The notes: a model not told the origin generated them from the letters alone. Shown: positions 1 through 9,838, numbered from the stretch's first letter. The stretch is 64,000 nt of DNA from Paraburkholderia adhaesiva (GCF_021390575.1 NZ_JAJEJQ010000001.1:2952501-3016500); one strand, 5' to 3'. Numbers and translations: made by a program.

Positions 1-1
1 G

Positions 2-1069
2 TTCCGGGTGGCGTCGGGGCTCGACTCGATGGTGCTCGGCGAAACGCAGATCGTCGGCCAGATGAAAACCGCTGTGCGCACCGCCACCGAGGCCGGTGCG
101 CTCGGCACCTATCTGAACCAGCTGTTCCAGCGCACCTTTGCCGTTGCGAAGGAAGTTCGCAGCACTACTGAAATCGGGGCTCAATCCGTTTCGATGGCCG
201 CTGCCGCCGTGCGGCTCGCGCAGCGCATCTTCGAGAACATTTCCACCCAGCGCGTGCTGTTCATCGGCGCGGGCGAGATGATCGAACTGTGCGCCGCGCA
301 CTTCGCTGCGCACGTGCCGCGCGAGCTTGTCGTCGCGAACCGCACCGCCGAGCGCGGCCGCGAGGTCGCCGAGCGCTTCGGCGGCCATGCGATGCCACTG
401 TCCGACCTGCCTGGGCGCATGCATGAATTCGACATCATCGTGTCGTGCACTGCGTCCACGCTGCCGATCATCGGACTTGGCGCCGTCGAGCGCGCCGTCA
501 AGGCGCGCCGTCACCGCCCGATCTTCATGGTCGACCTCGCGGTGCCGCGCGACATCGAACCCGAAGTCGGCCAGCTCGAAGACGTGTTCCTCTATACCGT
601 CGACGACCTCGGCACGATCGTGCGTGAAGGCAATGCCTCGCGCCAGGCCGCCGTCGCGCAGGCCGAGACGATCATCGAGACGCGCGTCGCGAATTTCATG
701 CAGTGGCTCGACGCACGCAGCATCGTGCCGGTGATCCGCCACATGCACACCCAGGCCGATGCGCTGCGCCGCGCCGAACTCGAGCGCGCACGCAAGATGC
801 TCTTGCGTGGCGACGATCCGGCGCTGGTGCTCGAAGCGCTCTCGCAATCGCTCACGAACAAGCTGATCCACGGTCCGACGCACGCGCTCAACAGCGCAAG
901 CAGCGAGAACCGCGACTCGCTCATCGAAGTCATGAGCGGTTTCTACCGGCACGGCCAGTCGAGCCGCGAGTCGCGTGATACGCGTGACGCCCGCGATGAG
1001 CAGGCCGCGCCTGCCGCCTCGTCCGCGGCGGATACTCCTTCCGAATCGTCCGGTTCCTCGGACCGTTAG
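2..1069 (+). CDS. hemA: Glutamyl-tRNA reductase, 5' part missing
   Basis: This enzyme reduces glutamyl-tRNA(Glu) to glutamate-1-semialdehyde, the first committed step of C5 tetrapyrrole synthesis, in the cytoplasm. The frame is open to the left edge, so the start lies outside. Visible are the family block [18 protein letters not shown] near the start, the NADPH-binding Rossmann glycines in FIGAGEM, and the C-terminal dimerisation helix region ([12 protein letters not shown]). About 355 codons are present; the family is usually about 420-430 residues, so roughly 75 N-terminal residues, including the catalytic Cys region, are lost. The C-terminus ends in a Ser/Asp/Arg/Ala-rich low-complexity tail. 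prfA follows 119 bp later on the same strand, a common proteobacterial order. Confidence 0.97.
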   Translation, partial: FRVASGLDSMVLGETQIVGQMKTAVRTATEAGALGTYLNQLFQRTFAVAKEVRSTTEIGAQSVSMAAAAVRLAQRIFENISTQRVLFIGAGEMIELCAAHFAAHVPRELVVANRTAERGREVAERFGGHAMPLSDLPGRMHEFDIIVSCTASTLPIIGLGAVERAVKARRHRPIFMVDLAVPRDIEPEVGQLEDVFLYTVDDLGTIVREGNASRQAAVAQAETIIETRVANFMQWLDARSIVPVIRHMHTQADALRRAELERARKMLLRGDDPALVLEALSQSLTNKLIHGPTHALNSASSENRDSLIEVMSGFYRHGQSSRESRDTRDARDEQAAPAASSAADTPSESSGSSDR

Positions 1070-1188
1070 CGGCACGGACCGCTGATCGGCGCGTCCTTTT
1101 TTACGCTTACGCGCCCAACGACTGGGCACACCGCCCGCCCTCCTTCTCTCTCGCAGTCCTTTCCGGAAAGCCCGCTTCGAACCGCCCG

Positions 1189-2271
1189 ATGAAAACGAGC
1201 ATGCAATCGAAGCTCGACCAGCTGACTACACGCCTGGCCGAGCTGAACGACCTGTTGAGCCGTCCCGATGTGACGTCCAACCGCGACCAGTACCGCAAGC
1301 TCACGCGCGAGCACTCGGAACTGGAGCCCGTGGTCGAGCACTACGCGCAGTGGCGCCAGGCGAAAGAGGACGAATCGGCGGCGAAGGACCTGCTTTCGGA
1401 CGCCTCGATGCGCGAGTTCGCCGAAGACGAGGTTAAAAGCGCACGCGATCGCATGGCGCAACTGCAGAACGACCTGCAGAAAATGCTGCTGCCGAAGGAC
1501 CCCAACGACGAGCGCAACGTGTTCCTCGAAATCCGCGCGGGCACGGGCGGCGACGAATCGGCGCTGTTCGCGGGCGACCTCCTGCGCATGTACCTGCGCT
1601 ATGCCGAACGCAATCGCTGGCAGATCGAAATGATGTCGGCGAGCGAATCGGACCTCGGCGGCTACAAGGAAGTCATCGTGCGAATCGCGGGCGAAGCCGC
1701 GTACTCGAAGCTCAAGTTCGAGTCGGGCGGCCATCGAGTGCAGCGCGTGCCGGCCACGGAAACGCAGGGCCGCATCCACACGTCGGCGTGCACGGTCGCG
1801 GTGATGCCCGAAGCCGACGAAATCGGCGAAGTCGCGATCAATCCCGCCGATCTGCGCATCGACACGTTTCGCGCCTCGGGCGCGGGCGGCCAGCACATCA
1901 ACAAGACCGATTCGGCCGTGCGCGTGACGCACCTTCCGACCGGAATCGTCGTCGAGTGCCAGGACGATCGCTCGCAGCACAAGAACAAGGACCGCGCGCT
2001 CAAGGTGCTCGCGGCGCGCATCATGGACAAGCAACGCTCGGAGCAGCACGCGAAGGAAGCGGCGACGCGCAAGAGTCTCGTCGGCTCGGGCGACCGCTCG
2101 GAGCGCATCCGCACGTACAACTTCCCGCAAGGGCGACTCACCGATCACCGCATCAACCTCACACTCTATCGGCTCGAATCGATCATGGACGGTGAACTCG
2201 ACGAACTGATCGGCGCGCTCCTCTCCGAGCATCAGGCCGAGCAGCTCGCCTCGCTCGGCGACGCGGACTGA
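1189..2271 (+). CDS. prfA: Peptide chain release factor 1
   Basis: RF1 recognises UAA and UAG in the ribosomal A site and triggers release of the finished protein. The 360-residue product has the usual RF1 length. The peptidyl-hydrolysis motif GGQ is at residues 233-235 within [15 protein letters not shown], and the stop-codon-reading tripeptide PAT (RF1 type, not SPF of RF2) is at about 188-190. A second in-frame ATG lies four codons downstream of the chosen start. The gene sits between hemA and prmC; PrmC methylates the GGQ glutamine, so substrate and modifying enzyme are adjacent, 14 bp apart. Confidence 0.98.
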   Translation: MKTSMQSKLDQLTTRLAELNDLLSRPDVTSNRDQYRKLTREHSELEPVVEHYAQWRQAKEDESAAKDLLSDASMREFAEDEVKSARDRMAQLQNDLQKMLLPKDPNDERNVFLEIRAGTGGDESALFAGDLLRMYLRYAERNRWQIEMMSASESDLGGYKEVIVRIAGEAAYSKLKFESGGHRVQRVPATETQGRIHTSACTVAVMPEADEIGEVAINPADLRIDTFRASGAGGQHINKTDSAVRVTHLPTGIVVECQDDRSQHKNKDRALKVLAARIMDKQRSEQHAKEAATRKSLVGSGDRSERIRTYNFPQGRLTDHRINLTLYRLESIMDGELDELIGALLSEHQAEQLASLGDAD

Positions 2272-2285
2272 GAGCCACCCCGCCC

Positions 2286-3134
2286 GTGAGTGTGAATCCC
2301 GTCACCGCCGACACCCTGCTGCGCGCCTCGCCGTTGCCGGCCCTGGAGGCTCGCGTGCTGCTCATGCACGTGCTCGGCTGGCGCCGCACCCAACTCATTA
2401 CGCGCGGCGACGAAGCGCTCGACGCGGCGCAAATCGACGCCTGGCGCGCGCTCGAGGCTCGCCGTGTGGAAGGCGTTCCGGTCGCGCAACTCGTGGGTGC
2501 GCGCGAGTTCTACGGCCTCGATTTCGAAGTCACGTCCGATGTGCTGATTCCGCGGCCCGAAACCGAACTGCTCGTCGAAACGGCGCTCGCCGCCATCGAG
2601 GGCCACACCGCGCCGCGCGTGCTCGATCTCGGCACGGGCAGCGGTGCGATTGCGGTGGCGATCGCCTCGGCGCGGCCGGACGCGCGCGTGTGGGCTGTCG
2701 ACCGCTCGGCGGCCGCGCTTGCGCTCGCCGCGCGCAACGCTACCCGCCTTCTCGACGCGAAACGCCCAGGCGGCGCGCTCACCTTCGTCGCGGGCAGCTG
2801 GTACGACGCACTCGATCCGTCGCTGCGCTTCGAGGTGATCGTGAGCAATCCGCCGTACATCGCGAGCGGCGACCCGCATCTCGACCAGGGCGACCTGCGC
2901 TTTGAGCCGCGCGGCGCGCTCACGGACGAAGCCGACGGCCTCACGGCCCTGCGGGCCATTGTCGCGGGTGCGCTCGGGCACCTCGCTCCGGCAGGCGTGC
3001 TGTGGATGGAACACGGCTACGACCAGGCGGCGGCCGTGCGCGCGCTGCTCGCCGCGGAAGGCTTCGCCGACGTGCACTCGCAGCAGGATCTCGCCGGTAT
3101 CGAGCGCATCAGCGGGGGGCGGTCGCCGCGCTGA
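2286..3134 (+). CDS. prmC: Release factor glutamine methyltransferase
   Basis: PrmC (HemK) transfers a methyl group from SAM to the glutamine of the GGQ motif in RF1 and RF2. The 282-residue product shows SAM-binding motif [11 protein letters not shown] at about 114-123 and the glutamine-methyltransferase signature NPPY at 188-191. The N-terminal about 80 residues match the helical RF-binding domain, with [10 protein letters not shown] just before the catalytic domain. The start used is a GTG 14 bp after the prfA stop. The downstream glutaredoxin follows in the same direction after 107 bp. Confidence 0.97.
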   Translation: MSVNPVTADTLLRASPLPALEARVLLMHVLGWRRTQLITRGDEALDAAQIDAWRALEARRVEGVPVAQLVGAREFYGLDFEVTSDVLIPRPETELLVETALAAIEGHTAPRVLDLGTGSGAIAVAIASARPDARVWAVDRSAAALALAARNATRLLDAKRPGGALTFVAGSWYDALDPSLRFEVIVSNPPYIASGDPHLDQGDLRFEPRGALTDEADGLTALRAIVAGALGHLAPAGVLWMEHGYDQAAAVRALLAAEGFADVHSQQDLAGIERISGGRSPR

Positions 3135-3241
3135 AACGCAGCGCGAATGTCCCCTCCGCCAACCATGTCGCACCCCGCCTCGCCAGGCGAAATCCGCTAT
3201 CATTTCATTCTGTTCCGCATCAATACTTTGCAAGGTCACTC

Positions 3242-3553
3242 ATGGAAACCCAACAACGCATCAAGCAGATCGTCGATGAAAACGCAGTCGTCCTGTTCAT
3301 GAAGGGCAACGCGCAATTTCCGATGTGCGGTTTCTCGGGTCGCGCGGTGCAGATCCTCAAGGCATGCGGCGTCGATCAGTTCAAGACCGTCAACGTCCTC
3401 GAAGACGACGCGATCCGCCAGGGCATCAAGGAATTCTCGAACTGGCCGACCATCCCGCAGCTTTACGTGAAGGGCGAATTCATCGGCGGCTCGGACATCA
3501 TGATGGAGATGTACGAGAACGGCGAACTGCAGCAGCTGTTCGCACAGGCGTAA
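3242..3553 (+). CDS. grxD: Monothiol glutaredoxin, Grx4 type
   Basis: This small cytosolic protein binds a [2Fe-2S] cluster as a homodimer or with a BolA protein and delivers iron-sulfur clusters. The 103-residue product has the monothiol CGFS active site with Cys at residue 29, plus the glutathione-binding [16 protein letters not shown] segment (about 68-83), which is diagnostic for the class. The ATG at 3242 gives the normal family length and is preferred over the longer open frame upstream, which overlaps prmC. A BolA-family partner gene is present in the window at 40598-40837. Confidence 0.97.
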   Translation: METQQRIKQIVDENAVVLFMKGNAQFPMCGFSGRAVQILKACGVDQFKTVNVLEDDAIRQGIKEFSNWPTIPQLYVKGEFIGGSDIMMEMYENGELQQLFAQA

Positions 3554-3651
3554 GCGCCTCGCCGGGAGGTGGCCCGAACCTCGCCACCTCCCGGCCGTCC
3601 CGCCTGGGCAGCCGTTCGATCTCCCGCACGCCCTACGCGCCCCTTCCGTTC

Positions 3652-4254
3652 GTGAACGCTCCCCATATCGCTCCTCCGCGCAGGCTGATCGTTGCCATTA
3701 CCGGCGCGACTGGCGCGATCTACGGTGTGCGCATCCTCGATATGCTGCGCCGCGTCGGCGGTGTCGAGAGCCATCTGCTGGTCTCTTCAGCCGGCTGGCT
3801 CAACATCCAGCACGAACTGCAACTCACCAAAGACGACGTCCACGCACGCGCTGACGTCGTGCATTCGGTGCGGGATGTGGGCGCGAGCATCGCGTCGGGT
3901 TCGTTTGCGACGGACGGCATGATCATCGCGCCATGCTCGATGAAGACGCTCGCGAGCGTCGCACACGGCCTCTCCGACAACCTCATCACCCGCGCCGCCG
4001 ACGTCACGCTCAAGGAGCGCCGCCGCCTCGTGCTGCTCGTGCGGGAGACGCCGCTCAATCTCGCCCACCTGCGCAACATGACGTCAGTGACCGAAATGGG
4101 CGGCGTCATCTTTCCGCCCCTGCCCGCGTTCTACAACCAGCCTGCCTCGATCGACGAAATGGTCGATCACACGGTCGCGCGCGTGCTCGACCTGTTCGCG
4201 CTCGGGCCCGCGCTTTCGCCAGCGTGGCAAGGTCTGCGCGAAAGTGCGGACTAA
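3652..4254 (+). CDS. ubiX: Flavin prenyltransferase UbiX
   Basis: UbiX attaches a dimethylallyl group to FMN, making the prenylated flavin used by the UbiD decarboxylase in ubiquinone synthesis. The 200-residue product begins with a flavin-binding Rossmann segment (VAITGATGAIYGVRILDML) and carries the family block PCSMKTLASVAHG and RETPLNLAHLRNM, both typical of UbiX/Pad1. The frame is open further upstream into the grxD region; the GTG at 3652 is preferred because it gives the usual N-terminus just before the first beta strand. Its job fits the window's aerobic respiratory genes (petABC). Confidence 0.93.
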   Translation: MNAPHIAPPRRLIVAITGATGAIYGVRILDMLRRVGGVESHLLVSSAGWLNIQHELQLTKDDVHARADVVHSVRDVGASIASGSFATDGMIIAPCSMKTLASVAHGLSDNLITRAADVTLKERRRLVLLVRETPLNLAHLRNMTSVTEMGGVIFPPLPAFYNQPASIDEMVDHTVARVLDLFALGPALSPAWQGLRESAD

Positions 4255-4432
4255 AGCTTAAAGCGCCCCAGGCACTTTACGCTCGTCATCTGGCCCTGTG
4301 AGCCGCCGCAGCGGCGGGCTGAGATTATCAACACACGCGACACAATCAATTCTCTCGCAGGCCGTTTAATTCCCATCGGTAGGCATCTATATTCGTCACA
4401 ACCGAACCTTCAGCGCCGCCTCGCCGCGGCCC

Positions 4433-5239
4433 GTGATCATGACGACAACCACCCGCATGCCGGCCGTGTTCCTTTCGCACGGCGCACCCACACTGCCGAT
4501 CGACCCGTCTCTGCCCTCCGGCGCCTTCGCGACGCTATCCTCCGAGCTGCCGCGCCCGCAGTCCGTGCTGATGCTGTCCGCTCACTGGTGCACAGTGCAG
4601 CCCGTAGTCAGCACAGCGGCGCAGCCCGAAACGATCCACGACTTCTACGGCTTCCCGCGTGCGCTCTATGAAATCGAGTACCCCGCCCCGGGCGCGCCCG
4701 AGACCGCGCAGCGCGCCGCCGCGCTGCTGCGCGAGCGAGGTGTGCCGGTCGGCGAGGAAGCGCACGGCATCGACCACGGCGCCTGGGTGCCGATGCTGCT
4801 GATGTTCCCGCACGCCGACGTGCCTGTCGCCCAGCTCTCGATTCAGCCACGCGCCGACGCCGCGCATCACTTCGCGATTGGCCGCGCGCTGCGCGCGTTG
4901 CGCGACGAAGGCGTGATGGTGATCGGCTCCGGCCAGATCACACACAACCTGCGCGCGGCGGATTTTTCGGCGCGTCCGGAGGATGCGGACCCGCGCGTCG
5001 CCGAATTTACGGACTGGTTTGAAGACCGTCTTGCCGCGCGGGACATCGACACCTTGCTCGACTATCGTCACCGCGCGCCCCACGCACAGCTCATGCATCC
5101 GACGGATGAACATTTGTTGCCGGTCTTCGCGGCACTCGGCGCCGCCGACGATGACTACACGCTCGGTATCCAGTCGCTCGGTACGTACCAGCGCGCGCTC
5201 GCGATGACGAACTACGTCTTCGGCTCGGCGCAGCACTGA
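4433..5239 (+). CDS. DODA-type extradiol ring-opening dioxygenase (LigB superfamily)
   Basis: The 268-residue product is like YgiD and plant 4,5-DOPA extradiol dioxygenase: a single-domain, non-haem metal enzyme of the LigB superfamily. The early motif FLSHGAPTLPID carries a metal-ligand His, HGIDHGAWVPM carries the conserved second His pair, and VIGSGQITHNLR is the third conserved block. The start is a GTG at 4433, with an ATG two codons later. The gene stands alone: the preceding ubiX is 178 bp away and a strong terminator follows. The physiological substrate cannot be read from the sequence; cleavage of a catechol-like ring or a broader hydrolytic role are both possible. Confidence 0.88.
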   Translation: MIMTTTTRMPAVFLSHGAPTLPIDPSLPSGAFATLSSELPRPQSVLMLSAHWCTVQPVVSTAAQPETIHDFYGFPRALYEIEYPAPGAPETAQRAAALLRERGVPVGEEAHGIDHGAWVPMLLMFPHADVPVAQLSIQPRADAAHHFAIGRALRALRDEGVMVIGSGQITHNLRAADFSARPEDADPRVAEFTDWFEDRLAARDIDTLLDYRHRAPHAQLMHPTDEHLLPVFAALGAADDDYTLGIQSLGTYQRALAMTNYVFGSAQH

Positions 5240-5262
5240 CCACGATTCAGCCCCCGAAAACG

Positions 5263-5298
5263 AAAAAGCCCGCCTGAATTACTTCAGGCGGGCTTTTT
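5263..5298. terminator. Bidirectional intrinsic terminator
   Basis: A perfect 16-bp stem (AAAAAGCCCGCCTGAA paired with its complement) with a 4-base loop. The A-run on one side and the T-run on the other let it work on both strands. It lies between the convergent dioxygenase gene (+) and permease gene (-). Confidence 0.93.
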
Positions 5299-5341
5299 CG
5301 CTACATCGATCGCAGCGTGTGCCGCGATCGACGTCCGGCGC

Positions 5342-6937
5342 TCAGTGCGCGCCGATGCCTTCGAGCACCTCGTCGTGCTCCGCACGCTCGCTGAGGTACG
5401 GCGTGCGGTAGCCAGAGTTGATGCCCCAGTAGTAGAAGACGAGCGCAACCAGTGCAACGACCAGCATGTCCCAGCCGTAGGGAAGCACGTTGGCACCGCC
5501 GAACTGCTTACTGCCGATCAGCGAGAGAAGCGCCATAACCGGAAGGTACCCGCACAGCCACCAGGCGGCCTTCAGGTCCGCGCCCCAGCCATCGAAGCCT
5601 TGCTTGGCCTGGAAGTAGAAGTAAACCGGCAGCGCGACGACCATCAGCAGGATGATTTCGCCAGTCAGCGGCCATTTCGCCCAGTACAGGATCAGCGATG
5701 CGCAGACGAACGCGAATGGTGCGATCACGTTCATGAACGGCACCGAGAGCGGCCGCTTGAGATCCGTTGCGGAGCGCTTGAGCGCCATCAGACTGATCGG
5801 GCCGGTGAGGTACGAGATGACCGTCGCCACCGAGATCACCGCCGCGAGCGCGCTCCAGCCGCGGAAGAAGAACATGAAGATGAACGAGATCAGCAGGTTG
5901 AACCACATCGCATTGCGCGGCACGCCGTAGAACGGGTGTACGCTGCCGAACATCTTCGGCATCGTGTTGTTGCGCTCCATCGCGTAGATCATGCGCGAGG
6001 TCGTCGCCATGTAGGTCGTACCGGTGCCGCTCGGGCTCACGAATGCGTCGACGTAAAGCAGGATCGCGAGCCAGTTCAGGTTCAGCGCGATTGCGAGTTC
6101 GGCGAACGGCGACTTGAAGTCGAACGTGTTCCAGCCGCCAGCGACGTGAGCGGGGTCCACCGCGCCGATGTAGGCGACCTGCAGCAGCACATAGATCACG
6201 AGTGCCAGCAGGATCGAGCCGATCACCGCAAACGGCACACTCTTCGCCGGGTTGCGCGCTTCACCCGCGAGGTTGATCGGGCTCTGGAAGCCGTTGAACG
6301 CAAACACGACGCCGCTCGTCGCGACTGCCGTGAACACCGCCGACCAGCCGTACGGCGCGAAGGTGGTCGTCGTGCCGAAGTTTTCGTGGTGGAAAGCGCC
6401 GGCCATCAATCCGATGATCGTCAGACCCGGAATGATGAACTTGAACAGCGTGATGGCGGTGTTGGCCCGCGCGAAGATCTTCACGCCCCAATAGTTGAGC
6501 ATGAAGTACACGATCACGAGCAGCGCCGAGAGCACAAGCCCCGAATGTGTCAGCGATCCATCGACAAAGAGCGCGTGGGCCCAGGGATAGGGCCAGGTGC
6601 TCATGTACTGGATCGAAGCTTCGGCTTCGATCGGAATCACCGAAACGATGGCGATCCAGTTTGCCCATGCACTGATGAAGCCCACCAGCGCACCGTGCGA
6701 GTAGCGGGCATAACGCACCATGCCGCCCGACTCCGGGAACATCGCGCCGAGTTCGGCGTAAGTGAGTGCAATGGCCAGAATCACCACTGCGCCGATGATC
6801 CAGGCGCAGATGGCCGCCGGACCCGCAATCTTCGCAGCCTTCCACGCGCCGAACAGCCAGCCCGAACCGATGATCGAACCGAGACCCGTAAACATCAGCG
6901 CGAAGGGGCCGATGCTCCGTTGAATAGAACTTTTCAC
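5342..6937 (-). CDS. APC superfamily amino acid permease
   Basis: This is a 531-residue inner-membrane transporter of the amino acid/polyamine/organocation superfamily, with about a dozen hydrophobic segments. The first helix carries the substrate-binding glycine motif GLGSIIGSGWLFG, and the helix 6 region has VFAFNGFQSP. The GTG start at 6937 is chosen because an AGGAG ribosome site stands five bases upstream; a longer open frame exists, but its extra 38 residues look non-coding. Overall character suggests a proton-coupled amino acid importer such as the aspartate:proton symporter group, but substrate is not determined. It is monocistronic, convergent with the dioxygenase gene. Confidence 0.9.
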   Translation of the reverse strand: MKSSIQRSIGPFALMFTGLGSIIGSGWLFGAWKAAKIAGPAAICAWIIGAVVILAIALTYAELGAMFPESGGMVRYARYSHGALVGFISAWANWIAIVSVIPIEAEASIQYMSTWPYPWAHALFVDGSLTHSGLVLSALLVIVYFMLNYWGVKIFARANTAITLFKFIIPGLTIIGLMAGAFHHENFGTTTTFAPYGWSAVFTAVATSGVVFAFNGFQSPINLAGEARNPAKSVPFAVIGSILLALVIYVLLQVAYIGAVDPAHVAGGWNTFDFKSPFAELAIALNLNWLAILLYVDAFVSPSGTGTTYMATTSRMIYAMERNNTMPKMFGSVHPFYGVPRNAMWFNLLISFIFMFFFRGWSALAAVISVATVISYLTGPISLMALKRSATDLKRPLSVPFMNVIAPFAFVCASLILYWAKWPLTGEIILLMVVALPVYFYFQAKQGFDGWGADLKAAWWLCGYLPVMALLSLIGSKQFGGANVLPYGWDMLVVALVALVFYYWGINSGYRTPYLSERAEHDEVLEGIGAH

Positions 6938-7372
6938 GTCTTCTCCTGTATCAAGAGCGGTTTGATGCCGAGGGTCCCGTCTGTTTTGCGGACAGGTATC
7001 CGGGCGGTCGCACCTCTCGCGCATTGAATTGGTTGCGCCCCTTGGGAGCAACCATTGCGCGGCGCGTAGTTTAACGGTTGCACCCCGAATTGGCTTTGAA
7101 AGTCCCCTGCTGGCTACAAAAAAATTTGCGCTCCCGACAAGGCTTGTGCGCTTTTGTTTCGACCCTGGCGTAAAAATCCTCGAGTTTTCCCTGGTCCCAG
7201 TTGACCTTACAGCGATTTCGCCGTATAAAGACCACGCAGGATTTCAAGCGGCGAGTGTGAATTGGTCTTTCGTAGTTCGCCCATCAACGGTACTCCGGCT
7301 GGTCCCATACCCCTTCCTTGATTTTCGTGCACCTCTCGGGCTTCGGCCTCAATTCATTTTTAGGAAAGTAAT
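6938..7372. other. 435-bp intergenic region: cspA promoter and long leader
   Basis: No credible gene lies here. Part of it is open in one frame that runs toward cspA, but that frame differs from the cspA frame and lacks protein-like character. The region holds the divergent upstream sequences of the permease and the cspA promoter with its long 5' untranslated leader. Confidence 0.7.
7201..7229 (+). promoter_or_regulatory. Probable sigma-70 promoter of cspA
   Basis: TTGACC at 7201-7206 and TATAAA at 7224-7229 are separated by 17 bases, close to the sigma-70 consensus. Transcription would begin near 7236, giving an untranslated leader of about 135 bases before the cspA ATG, as is usual for cold-shock genes whose leaders act as RNA thermosensors. 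Confidence 0.7.
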
Positions 7373-7576
7373 ATGGAAACCGGTACCGTCAAGTGGTTCA
7401 ATGACGCAAAGGGCTTTGGCTTCATCACGCCGGACGGCGGCGGCGAAGATCTGTTCGCGCACTTCTCGGAAATCAAGGTCGACGGCTTCAAGACCCTGCA
7501 AGAAAACCAGAAAGTGCAATTCGAAATTCGCACTGGCCCGAAGGGCAAGCAAGCTGCGAACATCAAGCCGGTCTAA
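7373..7576 (+). CDS. cspA: Cold shock protein, CspA family
   Basis: This 67-residue single-domain OB-fold protein binds single-stranded nucleic acid and melts RNA secondary structure at low temperature. It opens with [18 protein letters not shown]; the RNP1 motif KGFGFI is at about 13-18 and the RNP2-like motif DLFAHF at about 27-32, where many family members have VFVHF. The spacer AGGAAAGTAAT before the ATG gives a clear ribosome site. The gene is monocistronic, with a strong promoter, a long leader and an intrinsic terminator. Paralogues are common in these genomes, so the exact Csp number is not assignable. Confidence 0.96.
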   Translation: METGTVKWFNDAKGFGFITPDGGGEDLFAHFSEIKVDGFKTLQENQKVQFEIRTGPKGKQAANIKPV

Positions 7577-7641
7577 GACTGCGTCTTGAGGTAATGTCCG
7601 CCAGGGTGCCTGCTACGGTGTCCTGCCCGACAAGCTTACCG

Positions 7642-7679
7642 AAAAACCCCACGCTTCCTCCGGAAGGTGGGGTTTTTTC
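7642..7679. terminator. Intrinsic terminator between cspA and the Hsp70-like gene
   Basis: A stem of AAAAACCCCAC and CTTCC paired with GGAAG and GTGGGGTTTTT, interrupted by one bulged G, with a 3-base loop. A-run and T-run flank it, so it can serve both convergent genes. Confidence 0.88.
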
Positions 7680-7788
7680 TTGCCTGCTCCCGGCGAGGCG
7701 GCGCCAGGCGGGGCTGTAGCTTCGTTTTTCGCGATGGGAATGACGGTTTGCGGACGCCGCGTGTTGTGTCCCCGCGGCCTCTCCGGCT

Positions 7789-9051
7789 TCAGCCGAACAG
7801 GCGCTGCGCGTGAATGCCAAGGCCTGTTGCCACGCTCGCCAGCCGGTCGCCGAACACCGGCCGTGCCTGCGGGAATGCCTCCGAGAGCGCCTCGGTGAGG
7901 AACCGCAAGCCCGTCGAGCCGCCCGTGAAATACAGCGCGTCCACGTTGGCAGGCGCAACGCCGGCCGCCTGCACCGTATCGCGCGCGGCCTGTACGATGC
8001 GGCGCGTTTCCTCGCGGCCGGCTTCGACCAGTTGCGCGTCGCCGAAAGCGAGACGCAGATCCGCCTCAACCGTTTCCAGATCGATCATCGTCTCGCCACC
8101 CGCCGATACGCCGATCTTCGCCTCCTCGCCGCGCGCCGCCAGCGCGTGTCCCAGGCGCTGCTCGACCACGCGCATGAGCCGGTCGTGGTGGCGCGTCTCG
8201 CGATACAAGTGGCGCATCAGCTTCAGCTCGGTCGTGCGCTTCGGCGTGTAGACGGTGTTGATCAGGTGCCACGTCGCGAGATCGAAGTAGACGCGGTTCG
8301 GAATCTCCCGGCCTTCCGGATCGAGCGTCTGGTAGCCGAGTTCGCACAGGATCGTCGATAGCGAGACGCGACGGTCGTAGTCCGTGCCCGCGACGTGCAC
8401 GCCGTGGTGCGCCAGCACGTCATCCTTGCGTTCGAGTCGCTGCATGCGCTGCGGGCCCACGCGCACGAGCGAAAAGTCCGATGTACCGCCGCCGATGTCG
8501 GCCACGAGCACGAGACCCTCTTGCGTCAGGCGCGATTCGTAGTCGAATGCGGCAGCAATGGGCTCGTACTGGAAATGGATCTCGCGAAACCCGACGGCAC
8601 GCGCCGCGGCTTCGAGCTGATCCTGCGCGAGCTGGTCGGCGCGCGGATCGTCGTCGACGAAAAAGATCGGGCGGCCCAGCACCGCACGTTCGATCGGCGC
8701 ATGCGCGCACGCTTCGGCACTGCGCTTCAGATGATCGACGAAGATCGCGATGATTTCCGTGTAGGGGATCGCGCTGCCGTCACCGAGATCCGTCGTGCTC
8801 TGGGCGAGCGGCGAGCCGAGGATGCTCTTCATCGACCGCATGAGGCGGCCGTCGAAGCCGTCGATGTACGACGTCAACGCCGCGCGGCCGAACTCGCGCG
8901 TGTGCTCATCGGCGTTGAAAAATACGGCGGTCGGCAACGTGACGTGGTCGCCCTCCACGGGCGCAAGCCGCATGGTGCCGCCGGACGCAGCATCGGGCAG
9001 CGCCACGGCCGAATTGGAGGTTCCGAAGTCGATCGCGCAGAACGTGGTCAT
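7789..9051 (-). CDS. yegD: Hsp70-like ATPase, YegD type
   Basis: A 420-residue protein with the actin/Hsp70 ATPase fold but without the DnaK peptide-binding half. Phosphate-1 motif AIDFGTSNSAVAL is at the N-terminus, phosphate-2 motif ADIGGGTSDFSLV is near residue 190, and the adenosine motif YFTGGSTGLRF is near the C-terminus. Length matches the YegD group (about 450) rather than DnaK (about 640). The ATG at 9051 puts the ATPase motif directly after the start; an in-frame GTG ten codons upstream is an alternative. It stands alone with no DnaJ or GrpE gene nearby, so its client is unknown. Confidence 0.9.
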   Translation of the reverse strand: MTTFCAIDFGTSNSAVALPDAASGGTMRLAPVEGDHVTLPTAVFFNADEHTREFGRAALTSYIDGFDGRLMRSMKSILGSPLAQSTTDLGDGSAIPYTEIIAIFVDHLKRSAEACAHAPIERAVLGRPIFFVDDDPRADQLAQDQLEAAARAVGFREIHFQYEPIAAAFDYESRLTQEGLVLVADIGGGTSDFSLVRVGPQRMQRLERKDDVLAHHGVHVAGTDYDRRVSLSTILCELGYQTLDPEGREIPNRVYFDLATWHLINTVYTPKRTTELKLMRHLYRETRHHDRLMRVVEQRLGHALAARGEEAKIGVSAGGETMIDLETVEADLRLAFGDAQLVEAGREETRRIVQAARDTVQAAGVAPANVDALYFTGGSTGLRFLTEALSEAFPQARPVFGDRLASVATGLGIHAQRLFG

Positions 9052-9170
9052 GGCAGGAAGCGCGCCGCACGGGGCATGCACGCGTGAAAGGAAGGGCTGG
9101 GAGGGACGGGCTTTTTATCACGAAAGCCTGGCGCGCCGCAACCGCAACGCCATGATGCGTCCCCGCAAAG

Positions 9171-9199
9171 AAAAACGCGCGGTCAGGCCGCGCGTTTTT
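9171..9199. terminator. Intrinsic terminator downstream of the nitroreductase gene
   Basis: A perfect 12-bp stem (AAAAACGCGCGG with its complement) and 5-base loop, ending in six T on the plus strand and preceded by A-runs, so it is functional for the leftward nitroreductase transcript. Confidence 0.88.
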
Positions 9200-9235
9200 T
9201 CGTGTTGATCGTGTTAATCAAGCGTCGATCGTTCG

Positions 9236-9838
9236 TCAGCCCTTGAACGGCTGCTTCCACGCGTTCGCATACGCGATCTCACCCATCGCCGCGCGCGTGC
9301 GCTCCGCCTTTTCCCGATCGCGCAGGACCGGATCGAGCTTCTCGGCTTCGCCGTAGTGGCCAATCGAGATGATCGCGAGCGGTTCCACGCCGTTCGGCAG
9401 CGCGAACTCCTTGCGGAATGCGTTGACGTCGAAGCCGCTCATCTGGTGCGCCGCGAGGCCTAGCGCATGCGCCTGCAGCACCAGCGACATCGCTGCCGCG
9501 CCCGCGTCGTACTGCGCCGTGCGGTTCACTTCGCCCTTCGTGTTGAGCGTCTGGGCGGTCACCGCGATCAGCACCGGGGCCGGTGCGTTCCACTGCTGGT
9601 TGAACGGCACGAGCGTCGAAAACGCGCGCTTGAACGCGACTTCGTCAGCCGTGCGGTCGAAGACGATGAAACGCCACGGCTGCAGGTTGAAGCTCGACGG
9701 CGCCCAACGCGCCGCTTCGATCACCGCATGCAGCGCCTCGCGGCTCACCGGCTCGTTCGAATAGGCGCGCGGACTCCAGCGGCCGGCAATCAGTTCGTGG
9801 ATGGGCACGGCTGTCGGTGCAGGTTTTTGCTTCGTCAT
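9236..9838 (-). CDS. Nitroreductase family FMN oxidoreductase
   Basis: This 200-residue protein belongs to the FMN-dependent nitroreductase fold. The N-terminal motif RWSPRAYSNEPVS, the substrate/FMN segment WAPSSFNLQPWRFIV and the later block GLAAHQMSGFD are family signatures. These enzymes use NAD(P)H to reduce nitroaromatics, quinones or flavins; the natural substrate is not deducible. The ATG at 9836-9838 gives the normal N-terminus, and the open frame beyond it lacks family sequence. It is transcribed leftward and ends at its own terminator; the MFS gene is 104 bp upstream on the same strand. Confidence 0.92.
   Translation of the reverse strand: MTKQKPAPTAVPIHELIAGRWSPRAYSNEPVSREALHAVIEAARWAPSSFNLQPWRFIVFDRTADEVAFKRAFSTLVPFNQQWNAPAPVLIAVTAQTLNTKGEVNRTAQYDAGAAAMSLVLQAHALGLAAHQMSGFDVNAFRKEFALPNGVEPLAIISIGHYGEAEKLDPVLRDREKAERTRAAMGEIAYANAWKQPFKG

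Noticed and set aside
5345..7027. A 560-codon open frame opposite the amino acid permease
   Set aside because: Its product is charged with no domain; the opposite strand shows clear membrane helices and APC motifs.
7029..7589. An open frame spanning the cspA leader and cspA in another frame
   Set aside because: The leader part carries a good sigma-70 promoter, and the cspA frame itself is unmistakable. The longer frame loses any protein character.
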